Notes: generated from the letters alone by a model not told the origin. Positions 33,782 through 43,718 are shown, counted from the first letter of the stretch. The stretch: DNA of 64,000 nt from CAVZXS01 sp963779325 (GCA_963779325.1 CAVZXS010000034.1:1-64000), one strand, 5' to 3'. Program-made: numbers and translations.

Positions 33782-36418
33782 ATGCACTCAACCGCACATT
33801 TTGATGAAACGCATGTAATTCATGAGTTGAAACATTTTCTGCCATCGCAGCAGGCATTAAAAGATTTTATTCATCATAACTCACTGCATGCTTTTCAGCA
33901 CATGAAATTTTATGATGCTATTTTTAAAGCGTCTGAAATTTTCGGTTTCCAGGTGCATTTGCAATTACCCGAGTACAGGGAAATGTATAAAACGGGCAGG
34001 ATACGGGAAGATGTGCTGCAAATGGTAATTGAAAAGAAAAAACAAAACGCTGCTGCAGAGTGGAAAGAAAAACTCATCAGCAAAGAATACAATACCATCA
34101 ATCATCCCCGCATCGGGCAATTACGCAAACAGTGGAAAGAAGTTTATCAGTTTGATTTAGACAATAAAGTTCATCCGCCGCTGTTTCGTATTCTCTGCGC
34201 TTTTTTAGACCAGGGTATTGCTATTGAAAGCTTTCCCCTTGTTAATAAATCTTTTATTATAAGTATAAAAGAGCTGGAGCAAAACAGCTTTGTCAGTTTC
34301 TTTAAAACAAAAGCGGTCAAACAAAAATTTTTATCGGGCAATTATTCTATTGCTGAATTGTTGAAAGTGATTGTCGGAAAAGAAGAATACTTTACACAGT
34401 ATTTATTCGATCAGCAATTTGCACACCACGGATGGAGCGGTTTTGCAAGTGCGGTAGAAGATAATCCGCAAACACTGCTCGACAGGAAACTCATTACACT
34501 GAAAGAATTAATTGAGTTTGAATTATTGTTGGAGCTCGATACATTAAATCACACATTCAAAAATAATTGGCAACCGTTGGCCAATCATGTTACCGAATCT
34601 CCTGTTGATTTATTAGCTGATATTCCTAAAACAGAATTAGCCGAAGTAATAGAACTATGGCAAGATGCTTTTGAATGGAGTTATTATGATAGTGTGTTGA
34701 AGGGGATACTACTTGCAGCCCCCCCACCCCCCAAAGGGGGGATTTTGGAGCCCTCTGATAATAAAAAGTCTCTACTGTCATCAGAGGCTTCGCAAGTCTC
34801 CCCCTTGGGGGGAGATTTAGAGGGGGCTCTTTCTTCGGAGGGGTTTGGGGAGGCTTGGGCTGCTGTCTTCTGCATCGACGAACGTGAAGACTCTATCCGC
34901 CGACACATAGAAGCGGTTGATAAAAATGCTGAAACATTTGGTGCGCCCGGTTTTTTTGGTGTTGAATTTTATTTTCTGCAGGAAGGCAGCAAATTTTATG
35001 ATAAGCTTTGCCCCGCACCTGTTACACCAAAATATTTGATTAAAGAATATGACGCAAAATCATCAAGAAAAGATGAACTGCTTTATACCAAACATACTCA
35101 TGGTTTTTTTGGCGGATTTATTTTAAGCATCACATTCGGTTTTTGGGCATTGGCAAAAAAACTGCAGTTGATGTTTCGCCCCAAAATGAGCCCGGCTATC
35201 AGCAATGCTTACGGGCATATGAGCGGACAGTCTGCTTTAACAATAGAAAATAAAAATACAGCTGATATAGAGAACGGTTTACAGATTGGTTATACATTGG
35301 ACGAAATGGTTACAAGAGCCGAAGGTTTTTTAAAAGGCATTGGGTTGGTAAAAAAATTCGGATCCATCATATACATTGTAGCACACGGCAGCAGCAGCGC
35401 CAACAATCCGCATCATGGCGCACATGATTGCGGTGCCTGCAGCGGCAGACCCGGCGCCACCAATGCAAGAGTGCAGGCATTTATTTTAAATCATAAAAAA
35501 GTAAGAGAAGTATTACTGGCAAAAGGAATTTTAATTCCCCATAGTACGCAGTTTATAGGTTGCATGCACGATACCGCTGCCGATGTAATTGGTTACTATG
35601 ATGAACACATTTTGAATACGGCCAATGCGGCAAAGCATTTAGTAAACAAACAAAGTTTTGAAACAGCATTAAACTTAAATGCAAAAGAACGGAGCCGTAG
35701 ATTTTCATCTATCAATACCAAACAGGAACTGGAGCAGGTGCGTAAAGCAATACATGATCGTTCGGTTTCTTTGTTTGAACCAAGACCCGAACTCGGGCAC
35801 GGCACCAATACATTGGCCATCATCGGAAGAAGACAAACAACTAAAGGTTTGTTTCTCGACCGCCGTGCGTTTCTTAACAGTTATGATTATACAACCGATG
35901 CCGACGGAACAATTCTCTCTGCCGTAATGCGGCCCATCGGTTTGGTATGCGGTGGCATCAATTTGGAATATTATTTTTCTAGAGTAGATAATATAAAAAT
36001 GGGTGCGGGTACCAAACTGCCGCATAATGTAATGGGTTTGTTTGGCGTAGCCAACAGCAGCGATGGTGATTTGCGCCCCGGGCTTCCGTGGCAAATGATT
36101 GAAGTGCATGATCCTGTTCGCTTGCTGGTAATTGTAGAACACAAACCCGAAATTGTATTGAAAGCCATTCAATCATCCGATGAAGTATTTGAATGGTATA
36201 AAAATGAGTGGGTGCATATTATAGCCCTGCATCCCGAAGAAAAACAATTTTATTATTTCAGGAATGGTGTGTTTGAAAAATATGAGCCCATTACTGCGGC
36301 AAATGAAATAAAAACCATCCGCAATATGGAAGAATTTATTGAAGGTGCAAGAGAAATGGAGACCAATCATATTGTGCATGCAACGGAAGAAAACTTACCT
36401 GTGTATTTGTTAAATTAA
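33782..36418 (+). CDS. dabA: DabA (DUF2309/UPF0753) inorganic-carbon uptake subunit, with inserted repeat
   Basis: 878 residues. DabA is a carbonic-anhydrase-like cytoplasmic subunit that, with DabB, converts incoming CO2 vectorially to bicarbonate at the membrane. Catalytic residues are present: VFCIDERED (Cys and Asp near 362), VAHGSSSANN (His near 533) and HDCGACSG (Cys near 548). Just before the first motif, residues about 312-360 are not DabA-like: they translate a palindromic C/G-rich repeat (34717-34862) inserted in frame. Whether the protein stays active is unknown; the catalytic core is unbroken. The partner dabB follows after 345 bases. Confidence 0.92.
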   Translation: MHSTAHFDETHVIHELKHFLPSQQALKDFIHHNSLHAFQHMKFYDAIFKASEIFGFQVHLQLPEYREMYKTGRIREDVLQMVIEKKKQNAAAEWKEKLISKEYNTINHPRIGQLRKQWKEVYQFDLDNKVHPPLFRILCAFLDQGIAIESFPLVNKSFIISIKELEQNSFVSFFKTKAVKQKFLSGNYSIAELLKVIVGKEEYFTQYLFDQQFAHHGWSGFASAVEDNPQTLLDRKLITLKELIEFELLLELDTLNHTFKNNWQPLANHVTESPVDLLADIPKTELAEVIELWQDAFEWSYYDSVLKGILLAAPPPPKGGILEPSDNKKSLLSSEASQVSPLGGDLEGALSSEGFGEAWAAVFCIDEREDSIRRHIEAVDKNAETFGAPGFFGVEFYFLQEGSKFYDKLCPAPVTPKYLIKEYDAKSSRKDELLYTKHTHGFFGGFILSITFGFWALAKKLQLMFRPKMSPAISNAYGHMSGQSALTIENKNTADIENGLQIGYTLDEMVTRAEGFLKGIGLVKKFGSIIYIVAHGSSSANNPHHGAHDCGACSGRPGATNARVQAFILNHKKVREVLLAKGILIPHSTQFIGCMHDTAADVIGYYDEHILNTANAAKHLVNKQSFETALNLNAKERSRRFSSINTKQELEQVRKAIHDRSVSLFEPRPELGHGTNTLAIIGRRQTTKGLFLDRRAFLNSYDYTTDADGTILSAVMRPIGLVCGGINLEYYFSRVDNIKMGAGTKLPHNVMGLFGVANSSDGDLRPGLPWQMIEVHDPVRLLVIVEHKPEIVLKAIQSSDEVFEWYKNEWVHIIALHPEEKQFYYFRNGVFEKYEPITAANEIKTIRNMEEFIEGAREMETNHIVHATEENLPVYLLN
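34717..34862 (+). repeat. Palindromic repeat element inserted in dabA
   Basis: Begins CAGCCCCCCCACCCCCCAAA, ends GGGTTTGGGGAGGCTTGGGC followed by TG, whose complement starts CAGCCCAAGCC, giving imperfect terminal inverted repeats. Inside are CCTCTGAT/ATCAGAGG arms and TCCCCCTTGGGGGGA. The open reading frame passes through it. Related elements are at 36417-36593 and, shorter, at 2711-2735. Confidence 0.75.
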
Positions 36419-36593
36419 ACCCCCCACTACCGCCCGAACGACGTCCGGTCGGGCAGGCCTAAAGGGGAGTAAGAAAATTTCTCTTTGGAGAGTTTAGAAA
36501 TAAAAGGCAAAGCAAATGAAGATGACATTTCCCTTCCTTTGGAGGGGCGAATTTAGGAAACAACGTGCTTTAGGAAAACGGGGTGGGGTTATG
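36417..36593 (+). repeat. Palindromic C/G-rich element between dabA and dabB
   Basis: Starts AACCCCCCACTACC and ends GGGGTGGGGTTA, imperfect terminal inverted repeats of the same type as the copy inside dabA. It also holds the arms GCCCGA/TCGGGC (36430-36455). The rest of the 345-base gap (36594-36763) shows no gene. The element may separate dabB from the upstream promoter. Confidence 0.6.
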
Positions 36594-36763
36594 GTGTCGG
36601 GGTTCGGTACTATGCACAGGATCCTGCGGACTATCATCGTTCCTTGCGTCGTCACAGACCCCGAGTAAGATTTTTGCGCTGCATCGGGCCACATTTTTAC
36701 TGTGGTAATTCTATTCGGCAATAAACGAAGCGTCAAAACAAGTAAGACAATTAAATTAATTAA

Positions 36764-38641
36764 ATGAATCAACTCGACAATATACTCAACCAAACGATCA
36801 GCTTATTCATCGCCATTCCGTTGGCGGCATTTCTTCTTACACTGTTTTGGCAAAACAAACAGGAAAAACCAATTGTACGCATTGTACAGTTTACAAAAGC
36901 ATTTTATATTGTTGCCGCCATTGCTTATGCCGTATTGTGGTTTGTAAACGGCTATACTCCCGTTAATCAAAAATTAATTACACTGTACGAAACGGAGCAT
37001 TTTGTTTTTGCAATTCAGTTTTATTACGATCATATAACTGCCGTGTACAGTATAGCAGGCGCCGTATTATTTTTCTTAGTGTCCACATTCAGCCGCTACT
37101 ATATGCACCGTGATGAAGGGTTTAAACGCTTCTTCAATACTATTTTATTTTTTGCAGTGGGTTATAATTTGATTATTTTCTCAGGTAATTTTGAAACCCT
37201 GTTTATTGGTTGGGAATTAATTGGTTTATCATCCTTCCTCCTAATTGCTTTTTACCGCAACCGTTATTTACCGGTAAAGAATGCATTCAAGACGTTATCC
37301 TACTACCGCATCAGCGATGTGGCGTTAATACTCGCCATGTGGATGATGCACCATCTCACACATCAGAACATTAGTTTTTCGCAGTTAGCAGAAGCAAAAA
37401 CAATTGCTGTGCAAGCGAATCATAATGATATGGCTGTATTTGTTACCATCATGATTGTGTTAGCGGCTGCTATCAAATCGGCACAGTTACCGTTCACCAC
37501 CTGGTTGCCCAGGGCAATGGAAGGACCCACCTCTTCCTCAGCCATATTTTACGGATCATTAAGTGTACATATCGGTGTGTTTTTATTGTTACGTACTTAT
37601 CCTTTTTGGCAGGATATGCTGTGGGCAAAAATTGCAATCATCGCCATCGGTGCATTAACAGGTATCATTGCGTCACTAATTGCAAGAGTGCAACCAACGG
37701 TAAAAACACAAATAGCTTATTCATCCGCAGCACAAATAGGAATTATTTTTATTGAAGTGGCGCTGGGCTTTCATGTTCTTGCTTTAATTCATTTTGCAGG
37801 TAATGCATTTTTAAGAACGTATCAATTATTGGTTTCACCATCCGTATTAAATTATTTGGTACATCATCAGTACTTCCATTATCATGCGCCCAAAGAAAAA
37901 CCTGTATCAAAACTAAACGCCTCCCTGTATATGCTTGGCATTAAAGAATGGAACCTTGATGCTATGATGTTTACATACCTGTGGAGCCCGTTCAAATGGA
38001 TCGGTAAGCAGTTGCAGTTTTTAAGTGCTGCGGCTGCAATGATAGTTGTTGCAGTTGCAGCACTCGTTTCTTTAGCGGTATCATTTTACAAGCCTGATTT
38101 TTCAATTACGGCAAGCCTCTCGGCAGCAGTCGGTCTGATTTTCATTGCATTGTTACTGATACTTTTTGCATTTGCACACAGGGGCTCCGCATTAACGGCG
38201 TGGATATACCTGTTGTTGTCACATATGTTTATTATCGCCGGGGTTATTATAAATACGGGGCATGTGAATATACTCGAAATAGTTTTTTATACAAGCGGTA
38301 TCGCCGCTGCATTTTTACTTGGTTGGTACTGCTTACAAAAAATAAAATCAATTGATAATGATATGTCACTGAGTAATTACCACGGCTATGTGTATGAACA
38401 AAAAAAGACAGGACTTTTATTTTTAATCGCTGCCGTAGGTTTATTAGGCTTTCCCGTAACAGCCGCTTTCATCGGTATAGATGTTTTCTTTACTTATGTA
38501 GGCGCAGGGGAGTTTGTATCCATCAGCCTGTTGGCACTTTGTTTTATTTTTATCGAGCTGGCGGCTATCCGCATCTATCTTCGCATCTTCCTCGGGTTAC
38601 ATAAAAAATTAAACCATCCCGTTGCGTTCAGATCATCATAA
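36764..38641 (+). CDS. dabB: DabB, NuoL/MrpA-like proton-conducting membrane subunit
   Basis: 625 residues, about 14 TM helices. The antiporter-family core is clear: FNTILFFAVGYNLIIFSGNF, FIGWELIGLSSFLLIAFYRN and KSAQLPFTTWLPRAMEGPTS. In DAB systems this subunit lets cations in to drive CO2 hydration by DabA. Next to dabA, this is much likelier than a complex I subunit, as no other nuo genes are near. One base separates its stop from the DUF2490 start, so these two are surely co-translated. Confidence 0.9.
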   Translation: MNQLDNILNQTISLFIAIPLAAFLLTLFWQNKQEKPIVRIVQFTKAFYIVAAIAYAVLWFVNGYTPVNQKLITLYETEHFVFAIQFYYDHITAVYSIAGAVLFFLVSTFSRYYMHRDEGFKRFFNTILFFAVGYNLIIFSGNFETLFIGWELIGLSSFLLIAFYRNRYLPVKNAFKTLSYYRISDVALILAMWMMHHLTHQNISFSQLAEAKTIAVQANHNDMAVFVTIMIVLAAAIKSAQLPFTTWLPRAMEGPTSSSAIFYGSLSVHIGVFLLLRTYPFWQDMLWAKIAIIAIGALTGIIASLIARVQPTVKTQIAYSSAAQIGIIFIEVALGFHVLALIHFAGNAFLRTYQLLVSPSVLNYLVHHQYFHYHAPKEKPVSKLNASLYMLGIKEWNLDAMMFTYLWSPFKWIGKQLQFLSAAAAMIVVAVAALVSLAVSFYKPDFSITASLSAAVGLIFIALLLILFAFAHRGSALTAWIYLLLSHMFIIAGVIINTGHVNILEIVFYTSGIAAAFLLGWYCLQKIKSIDNDMSLSNYHGYVYEQKKTGLLFLIAAVGLLGFPVTAAFIGIDVFFTYVGAGEFVSISLLALCFIFIELAAIRIYLRIFLGLHKKLNHPVAFRSS

Positions 38642-39388
38642 ATGAAAAAACTTTTTTTCATACCAATACTTGTTTTATCATTTGCAGCAGCGGCCCAAAA
38701 CGACCGGGTAAATGATTACAATAATACCAATTGGGCGCAGCTATTTATTACCAAAGCCATTAATAAAAAAACAGATTGGCTGATAGAATACCAATGGCGA
38801 CGGGCCGATGGTTTAAAAAATTGGCAGCAAGGTTTATTCAGAACCGCCATTCAGTATAAATTCAGCCCGGAGTTTAGTGCAGCAGCCGGCTATGCCGAAG
38901 CGGAAACATTTGTCTACGGCGATTATCCCATTGCATCTGCCGGCACTTTTCCCGAGCATCGCTTGTTCGAACAATTTATTTTCAAACAATCTGTCAATAA
39001 ACTTACTATTACCAATCGTTTCAGAATAGAGCAACGGTGGTTGGGCAGAAGAAAAGCAGCAACAGCGGGAAGAGAAATTGAAGATTGGGTTTTCCTGCAT
39101 CGCTTTCGTTACCAGTGCCGGGTACAATTACCGTTATGGAAAAGAAATGAACAACAACTTTATACCGCCGCCGCCGATGAAATATTTATAGGCGGCGGGA
39201 AAAACGTCGGTGTAAATATTTTTGATCAAAATCGTATTTTCCTTTTAACGGGTTTTAGAGTAAATAAATCTTTGTCATTGGAAGCGGGCTATTTTAACCA
39301 AACCCTGCAACAGGGACGAAGAGTTAACGGCAATACCATCATGCAAAGAAATAACGGATTCCTGATTTCCTCAAACATATCTTTTTAA
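38642..39388 (+). CDS. DUF2490 outer-membrane protein
   Basis: 248 residues with signal peptide (FFIPILVLSFAAAAQ). The pattern NNTNWAQLFITKAINKKTDW, then LIEYQWRRADG, RIEQRW and a C-terminal strand ending GFLISSNISF is the DUF2490 family, predicted to be small outer-membrane beta barrels. It directly follows dabB and precedes terC by 3 bases. DUF2490 in this setting could be a pore for small solutes such as bicarbonate, which is inference. Confidence 0.85.
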   Translation: MKKLFFIPILVLSFAAAAQNDRVNDYNNTNWAQLFITKAINKKTDWLIEYQWRRADGLKNWQQGLFRTAIQYKFSPEFSAAAGYAEAETFVYGDYPIASAGTFPEHRLFEQFIFKQSVNKLTITNRFRIEQRWLGRRKAATAGREIEDWVFLHRFRYQCRVQLPLWKRNEQQLYTAAADEIFIGGGKNVGVNIFDQNRIFLLTGFRVNKSLSLEAGYFNQTLQQGRRVNGNTIMQRNNGFLISSNISF

Positions 39389-39391
39389 AAT

Positions 39392-40138
39392 ATGAGCTAC
39401 GAAATCATCATTTCATTACTTACACTAATAGCGCTTGAAGTAGTGCTTGGTATAGATAATATAATTTTTATTTCCATACTGGCAGGTAAATTGCCGCAAG
39501 AACAACAAAAAAAAGCGAGGACTTGGGGCATTGTATTGGCGATGGTGATGCGGCTCGGTCTGCTGGCCGCCATTTCCATAATACTGAGGTTAGACAAAGA
39601 TTTATTTACCGTCTTTAATACAGGCATCAGCGGAAAAGATTTGATACTGATAACGGGCGGTCTCTTTCTTATTTATAAAAGCACAAAAGAAATTTATTAT
39701 AAAATGGAAGGCGAAGATGGTGATTCGGAAGTCAAAGTAAAACAGGCTACTCTTGGCGCAGTAATTGGACAAATACTGCTGCTGGATTTAGTTTTCTCGG
39801 TTGACTCTATTATTACCGCCGTAGGATTAGTAAAAGAAGTATGGGTAATGTACGTAGCCGTAATTGTAACGGTAATTATTATGCTGGTAGCAGCGGCACC
39901 TATCAGTAATTTTGTAAATAAACACCCTGCATTTAAAGTTTTGGCATTAAGCTTTTTACTGCTTATCGGGTTTACCTTGCTGATAGAAGGTTTCGATATA
40001 CACATACCTAAAGGCTATATTTATTTCGCTATGGCTTTTGCTTTTTTAGTGGATGTAATACAAATGAAAGTAGATAAAAAGAAAAGCAAGCCTGTAAAAC
40101 TGCATGAACATTATACGTCAACAGGCAATGAGCAATAG
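39392..40138 (+). CDS. TerC family integral membrane protein
   Basis: 248 residues, seven or so TM helices. Family signatures: ALEVVLGIDNIIFISILAG (with GIDN) and LLDLVFSVDSIITAVGLV (with SVDS), which form the metal-binding pair in TerC/Alx proteins. These move Mn2+ or help metal loading of exported proteins. Last gene of the carbon operon, 3 bases after DUF2490; a link between metal supply and carbonic anhydrase is possible but unproved. Confidence 0.9.
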   Translation: MSYEIIISLLTLIALEVVLGIDNIIFISILAGKLPQEQQKKARTWGIVLAMVMRLGLLAAISIILRLDKDLFTVFNTGISGKDLILITGGLFLIYKSTKEIYYKMEGEDGDSEVKVKQATLGAVIGQILLLDLVFSVDSIITAVGLVKEVWVMYVAVIVTVIIMLVAAAPISNFVNKHPAFKVLALSFLLLIGFTLLIEGFDIHIPKGYIYFAMAFAFLVDVIQMKVDKKKSKPVKLHEHYTSTGNEQ

Positions 40139-40181
40139 ACAATAAGCGGAAAAATGAAGCCTGCTCGCGGCAACTTATACT

Positions 40182-40738
40182 GAATCACTATGGTAAATAG
40201 TTTAATCAGGCTCACGGTATTATATCAATTATTTTGAACTACATAATAAATCAATTTGGGATAATTGCCTCGTCCTTTAAGGCGAGGATAAAATGTTGCT
40301 GCTGTTGCCGCGGCTTTACCCAAAAACAATTTGGCTAAAGCCGGCAAAATACAAATCATTGCTACCACCGCCCTGAAGGGCGGTGCAATTTATGAGTTGG
40401 TGCTTAATACCGAATCGCTATGGTAAATAGTTCAATCAGTAACCCACTCAGGCTCTCGGTATTATACCAATTATTTTGGACTACATAATAAGTCAATTTG
40501 GTATAATTGCCTCGCCCTTCAGGGCGAGGATAAAATGTTGCTGCTGTTGTCTTGGCTTTAGCCAAAACCAATTTGGCTAAAGCCGGCAAAATACAAATCA
40601 TTGCTACCACCGCCCTGAAGGGCGGTGCAATTCATGAGTTGATGCTTAATGCCGAATCGCTATGGTAAATAGTCCAATCACTAATTCACCGGGGTTCTCA
40701 ATATTATACCAAATATTTTGGACTATGTAATAATTGGT
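40182..40738. repeat. 2.4 tandem copies of a 230-242 bp intergenic element
   Basis: Units begin at 40182, 40412 and 40654 with GAATC(A/G)CTATGGTAAATAG; spacing is 230 and 242 bases, and the third copy stops after about 85. Each full unit carries inner palindromes: CTCGCCCTTCAGGGCGAG, GGCTTTAGCC/GGCTAAAGCC and CCGCCCTGAAGGGCGG, plus GGTATTATACC. No ORF of note. The second copy has the more perfect palindromes, and the first has decayed. It fills the whole 607-base gap between terC and the convergent tolC-like gene. RAYT-type REP elements look similar, but none is seen nearby. Confidence 0.85.
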
Positions 40739-40745
40739 ATTACTA

Positions 40746-42152
40746 TTAATATTGCCATAATTGCCCTGCCGCCCACTGCAAACCTATAGAGGTCTTGTTA
40801 TATTTTATTGTTATCTCCGTCAGTTTCAGCAGTGTTTCCAATGTTTTATTCTCGCGACTGTTTACAAGGAACAAAGAGCTCTCGCCGTTTAAAAATTTGG
40901 TTTCTTCGCCGCGTTGCAAGCGCAGGTAGTTTGTATAAGTTTGCTGCAAAAGATTAACCTGCGTTTTATAATTCGCCAATTGGTTATAATAGTTTTTTAC
41001 TTTATTGATGATGTCTATTTCCTTCTGACTTAACTGAAGTTGTGTTTCCGTTATTTTCAGTTTAGCCATCCTATATTCACCGCGGCCCTGACTCAGGCGA
41101 AGCGGCACACTGAAATTGACGCCAAAGCGGTAATTATTATCAAACAAAGTTTTGGCGGCAGTAGATGCGATATCATACCCCTTGCCCAGCTGGTTATATT
41201 TTAAATCTATTTTCGGTAATAGCTCCTGGAATTTCAGTTTCTTTTCTACAGCAAGGGCATTTAATTTAAAAGAATAAACAGTCAATTCAGGGTGTGTCCC
41301 GGCAGCACTATTTATGATTTCTTCCCTGTTCGGAAAAATTACCGCATCGTACAACGCTTCTATTTCTTTATCGGGCAATACGCCCGACGGCAATTCATAG
41401 GTCGAATTGTTTTCCCTCCATAAAAAACCGCTTAGCGCCACGCCGGTATTTTGCATGGCAAGTAATGCTTCGTTTTGCATGTATTCAAAATTTTGCAGTT
41501 GCGCCACAGCTTCGGTGGTATCAATAGCGGGCCTGTCTCCATTTCTATAAGCGCCTTTTACAAAACCAACTCTTTTCTTATTCAGCTCAATTACGTCACT
41601 GTACGTTTTATAAATAAAATGCGCCTGCACCCATTGCCAATATGCTTCGGCGGCTTCCATTAATAAATCATTCAGCATTTTTCTTTTTTCCTGTTCCGAT
41701 GCCTGCACTATTATTTTCGCTTGTTGCAGTGCGGCTCTTCTTTTATCCATCAATAAATTTTTTGCCAGCGGAATACTGATGCCTGCAAAACTTGTTTTGC
41801 CGCCGGTTTCTTGCGGGTCGGTTCTGTTGCCCGTCAAGTATTCAATTCCCGTACTCACTTCTATTCCGTACCATGCAGGTATGGTTAAATGTGTACCGTT
41901 GCGCTGATAATAATTAATACCGTCAAAGGTTTTATTATTGAGTCCGCTTCCAAGAACGGGATCAAAACCACTTCTTGCCGTTACCAATTCGGCATTGGCT
42001 TTATCTACCTGTATACCGGCCAGCTTGGCTGCCGGGTGATATTTTTTTACAATACTCAAAAAATTATTCAATGAAAGTATTTTGGTACTGTCGTTGGCTA
42101 TCGTAGGTTGTAAAAAAAATAAACCGGTAAGTAGTAAAATTATTTTCTTCAT
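40746..42152 (-). CDS. TolC family outer-membrane efflux protein
   Basis: 468 residues from the ATG at 42152; eight codons are open further up. Signal peptide KIILLLTGLFFLQPTIAND, then two OEP repeats with long coiled helices (KANAELVTARSGFDPVLGSG, AKLKITETQLQLSQKEIDII). Forms the outer-membrane exit channel. Third gene of a type I secretion set behind ABC and HlyD genes on the same strand, with 153 bases between it and hlyD. The cargo may be the small protein or a substrate outside the window. Confidence 0.88.
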   Translation of the reverse strand: MKKIILLLTGLFFLQPTIANDSTKILSLNNFLSIVKKYHPAAKLAGIQVDKANAELVTARSGFDPVLGSGLNNKTFDGINYYQRNGTHLTIPAWYGIEVSTGIEYLTGNRTDPQETGGKTSFAGISIPLAKNLLMDKRRAALQQAKIIVQASEQEKRKMLNDLLMEAAEAYWQWVQAHFIYKTYSDVIELNKKRVGFVKGAYRNGDRPAIDTTEAVAQLQNFEYMQNEALLAMQNTGVALSGFLWRENNSTYELPSGVLPDKEIEALYDAVIFPNREEIINSAAGTHPELTVYSFKLNALAVEKKLKFQELLPKIDLKYNQLGKGYDIASTAAKTLFDNNYRFGVNFSVPLRLSQGRGEYRMAKLKITETQLQLSQKEIDIINKVKNYYNQLANYKTQVNLLQQTYTNYLRLQRGEETKFLNGESSLFLVNSRENKTLETLLKLTEITIKYNKTSIGLQWAAGQLWQY

Positions 42153-42305
42153 TTTTTTTAATTTTTCAGCAATCAATATTTTTCAATATTACCGCTCAAA
42201 CGGCATTGAGTCGGGCCGGATAGATCGCTCAGTTTTACTGTGTGCCTTTACTTTGCGGTTTAAATTTCTATCGCTTTTTATTATTTGAAATCATTTCAAA
42301 TAATC

Positions 42306-43619
42306 TCACTCGCTAAAATTCCCCTTTGGGAGCGGAGGAGCCTTATAAAAATCCGGCGGAAATCCGTTTATATTTCGCCACAGCTCATACCATACCGGTA
42401 CGTTTTTTAATAAAGCAATACCTTGTGTACCCGCACCGATTTTTAATTCCTTAGGCCATCTTTTTTTATCTTCAAAATCTTCTTTTATTAATACCCTGAA
42501 TTTCCCGTTCGGGCTTACTGCATTTTCTACAGCTACTACCTCTCCGCTGAACGTGCCGTAAGATGCATTAGGCCATCCGCTGAAAACGATAGCCGGAAAA
42601 CCGTCGAACAAAAACCGTACTTTTTGTTTTACAGATACCAACGGTAAATCCATCGGCGCTACAAAAAGTTCTACTGCATAATCAATTTTATCGGGTACAA
42701 TCTCTACCAGTATTTCTCCTTCTTTAATTATTTCTCCGATGCCCGCTTTTTTTGCTTTTGTAATTTGCCCGGCTTGCGGCGCGGTAATAAAATACATACC
42801 GCTGCGTATATTATAATTACTGTATTGGTTTTGCAGTTTGGCTACGTCTCCCTGTCCTCCGGCTATTTGCGATAAAGATTGAAACTGATCACTCTGCGCT
42901 TTCGAAACTTTTTCTACATAATCCTGGTTAATGGCATCCATTTCTATTCTTGCAATAAGCAGGTCTTGCCGCGTACTGCCAATTTTATTTTCAGCGCTTA
43001 TTCTTTTTGCCAATGCATTTTGAAAAACTTGATTACGCTGCTCCAATTGTGTAAGCGAAACTAACCCGCTGTCGTACATGGCTTGCTGTCGTTTGTATTG
43101 CTGCTCGGCAATTTTGTAATCGTTGTTGGCGGCAATCGTCTCTACACTATCGCTTTGCAGTTTCAAACGCAGTTGTTGAAGTTTATTTTGCAACTGCGTT
43201 TGTTTCAACAATCGATTATTACCCAGTGCGCCAATTTGTGTTTCCGTAGCGGTTACCTTGCTTTTATAATATTCAATACTCATTTGTTTGGCGCCCAATT
43301 GTTCATTGGTTCTGTTTACAAGATTCGGATCTAAGTAATCGTCTTTCACTTCGCTTATTTGTAAAATAGTGTCGCCGGTTTTTACTAAGTCGCCTTCTTT
43401 TACATACCATTTCATAATCTTTCCGGGAATGATGCTGTTCAGTTCCTGCGGTCGTTGCTCCTGCCTGAGTGTTGTTACACTTCCTCTTGCTCTTATGTTT
43501 TGTGTCCACGGCAAAAACATAATAATCAACAGGGCAATCAAAAAACCAAGGGCCCAATGTTTAATCCGGCTCGATTTATCGTGCCTGTAAATGGCTTTGT
43601 ATGCATTTAATGTTTTCAT
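42306..43619 (-). CDS. HlyD/membrane-fusion periplasmic adaptor
   Basis: 437 residues from the ATG at 43619; ten extra codons are open. One N-terminal TM helix (WALGFLIALLIIMFLPWTQN), then a split biotinyl-lipoyl motif (GKIMKWYVKEGDLVKTGDTI and GQITKAKKAGIGEIIKEGEI) around a long coiled-coil hairpin. Bridges the inner-membrane ABC protein and TolC. Standard length. Sits 99 bases after the ABC gene. Confidence 0.9.
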   Translation of the reverse strand: MKTLNAYKAIYRHDKSSRIKHWALGFLIALLIIMFLPWTQNIRARGSVTTLRQEQRPQELNSIIPGKIMKWYVKEGDLVKTGDTILQISEVKDDYLDPNLVNRTNEQLGAKQMSIEYYKSKVTATETQIGALGNNRLLKQTQLQNKLQQLRLKLQSDSVETIAANNDYKIAEQQYKRQQAMYDSGLVSLTQLEQRNQVFQNALAKRISAENKIGSTRQDLLIARIEMDAINQDYVEKVSKAQSDQFQSLSQIAGGQGDVAKLQNQYSNYNIRSGMYFITAPQAGQITKAKKAGIGEIIKEGEILVEIVPDKIDYAVELFVAPMDLPLVSVKQKVRFLFDGFPAIVFSGWPNASYGTFSGEVVAVENAVSPNGKFRVLIKEDFEDKKRWPKELKIGAGTQGIALLKNVPVWYELWRNINGFPPDFYKAPPLPKGNFSE

Positions 43620-43718
43620 TTTCTTATATTTTAAAAGCCCTTCCATCACCCAAAGAGAGATCAGGTAAGTTCATAATTCAAAATGGTTTTACTATTCTCA
43701 TTTCTATATAATTTAGAA

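Noticed and set aside
35705..36172. 155-codon frame antisense to dabA
   Set aside because: Shadow of a strongly conserved coding strand; no start signals.
36494..36793. 99-codon minus-strand frame between dabA and dabB
   Set aside because: Overlaps the palindromic element and the dabB start, and the protein looks random.
40182..40738. Possible CRISPR array
   Set aside because: Units are 230-242 bases with no short constant repeat and variable spacer pattern, and no cas genes are nearby.
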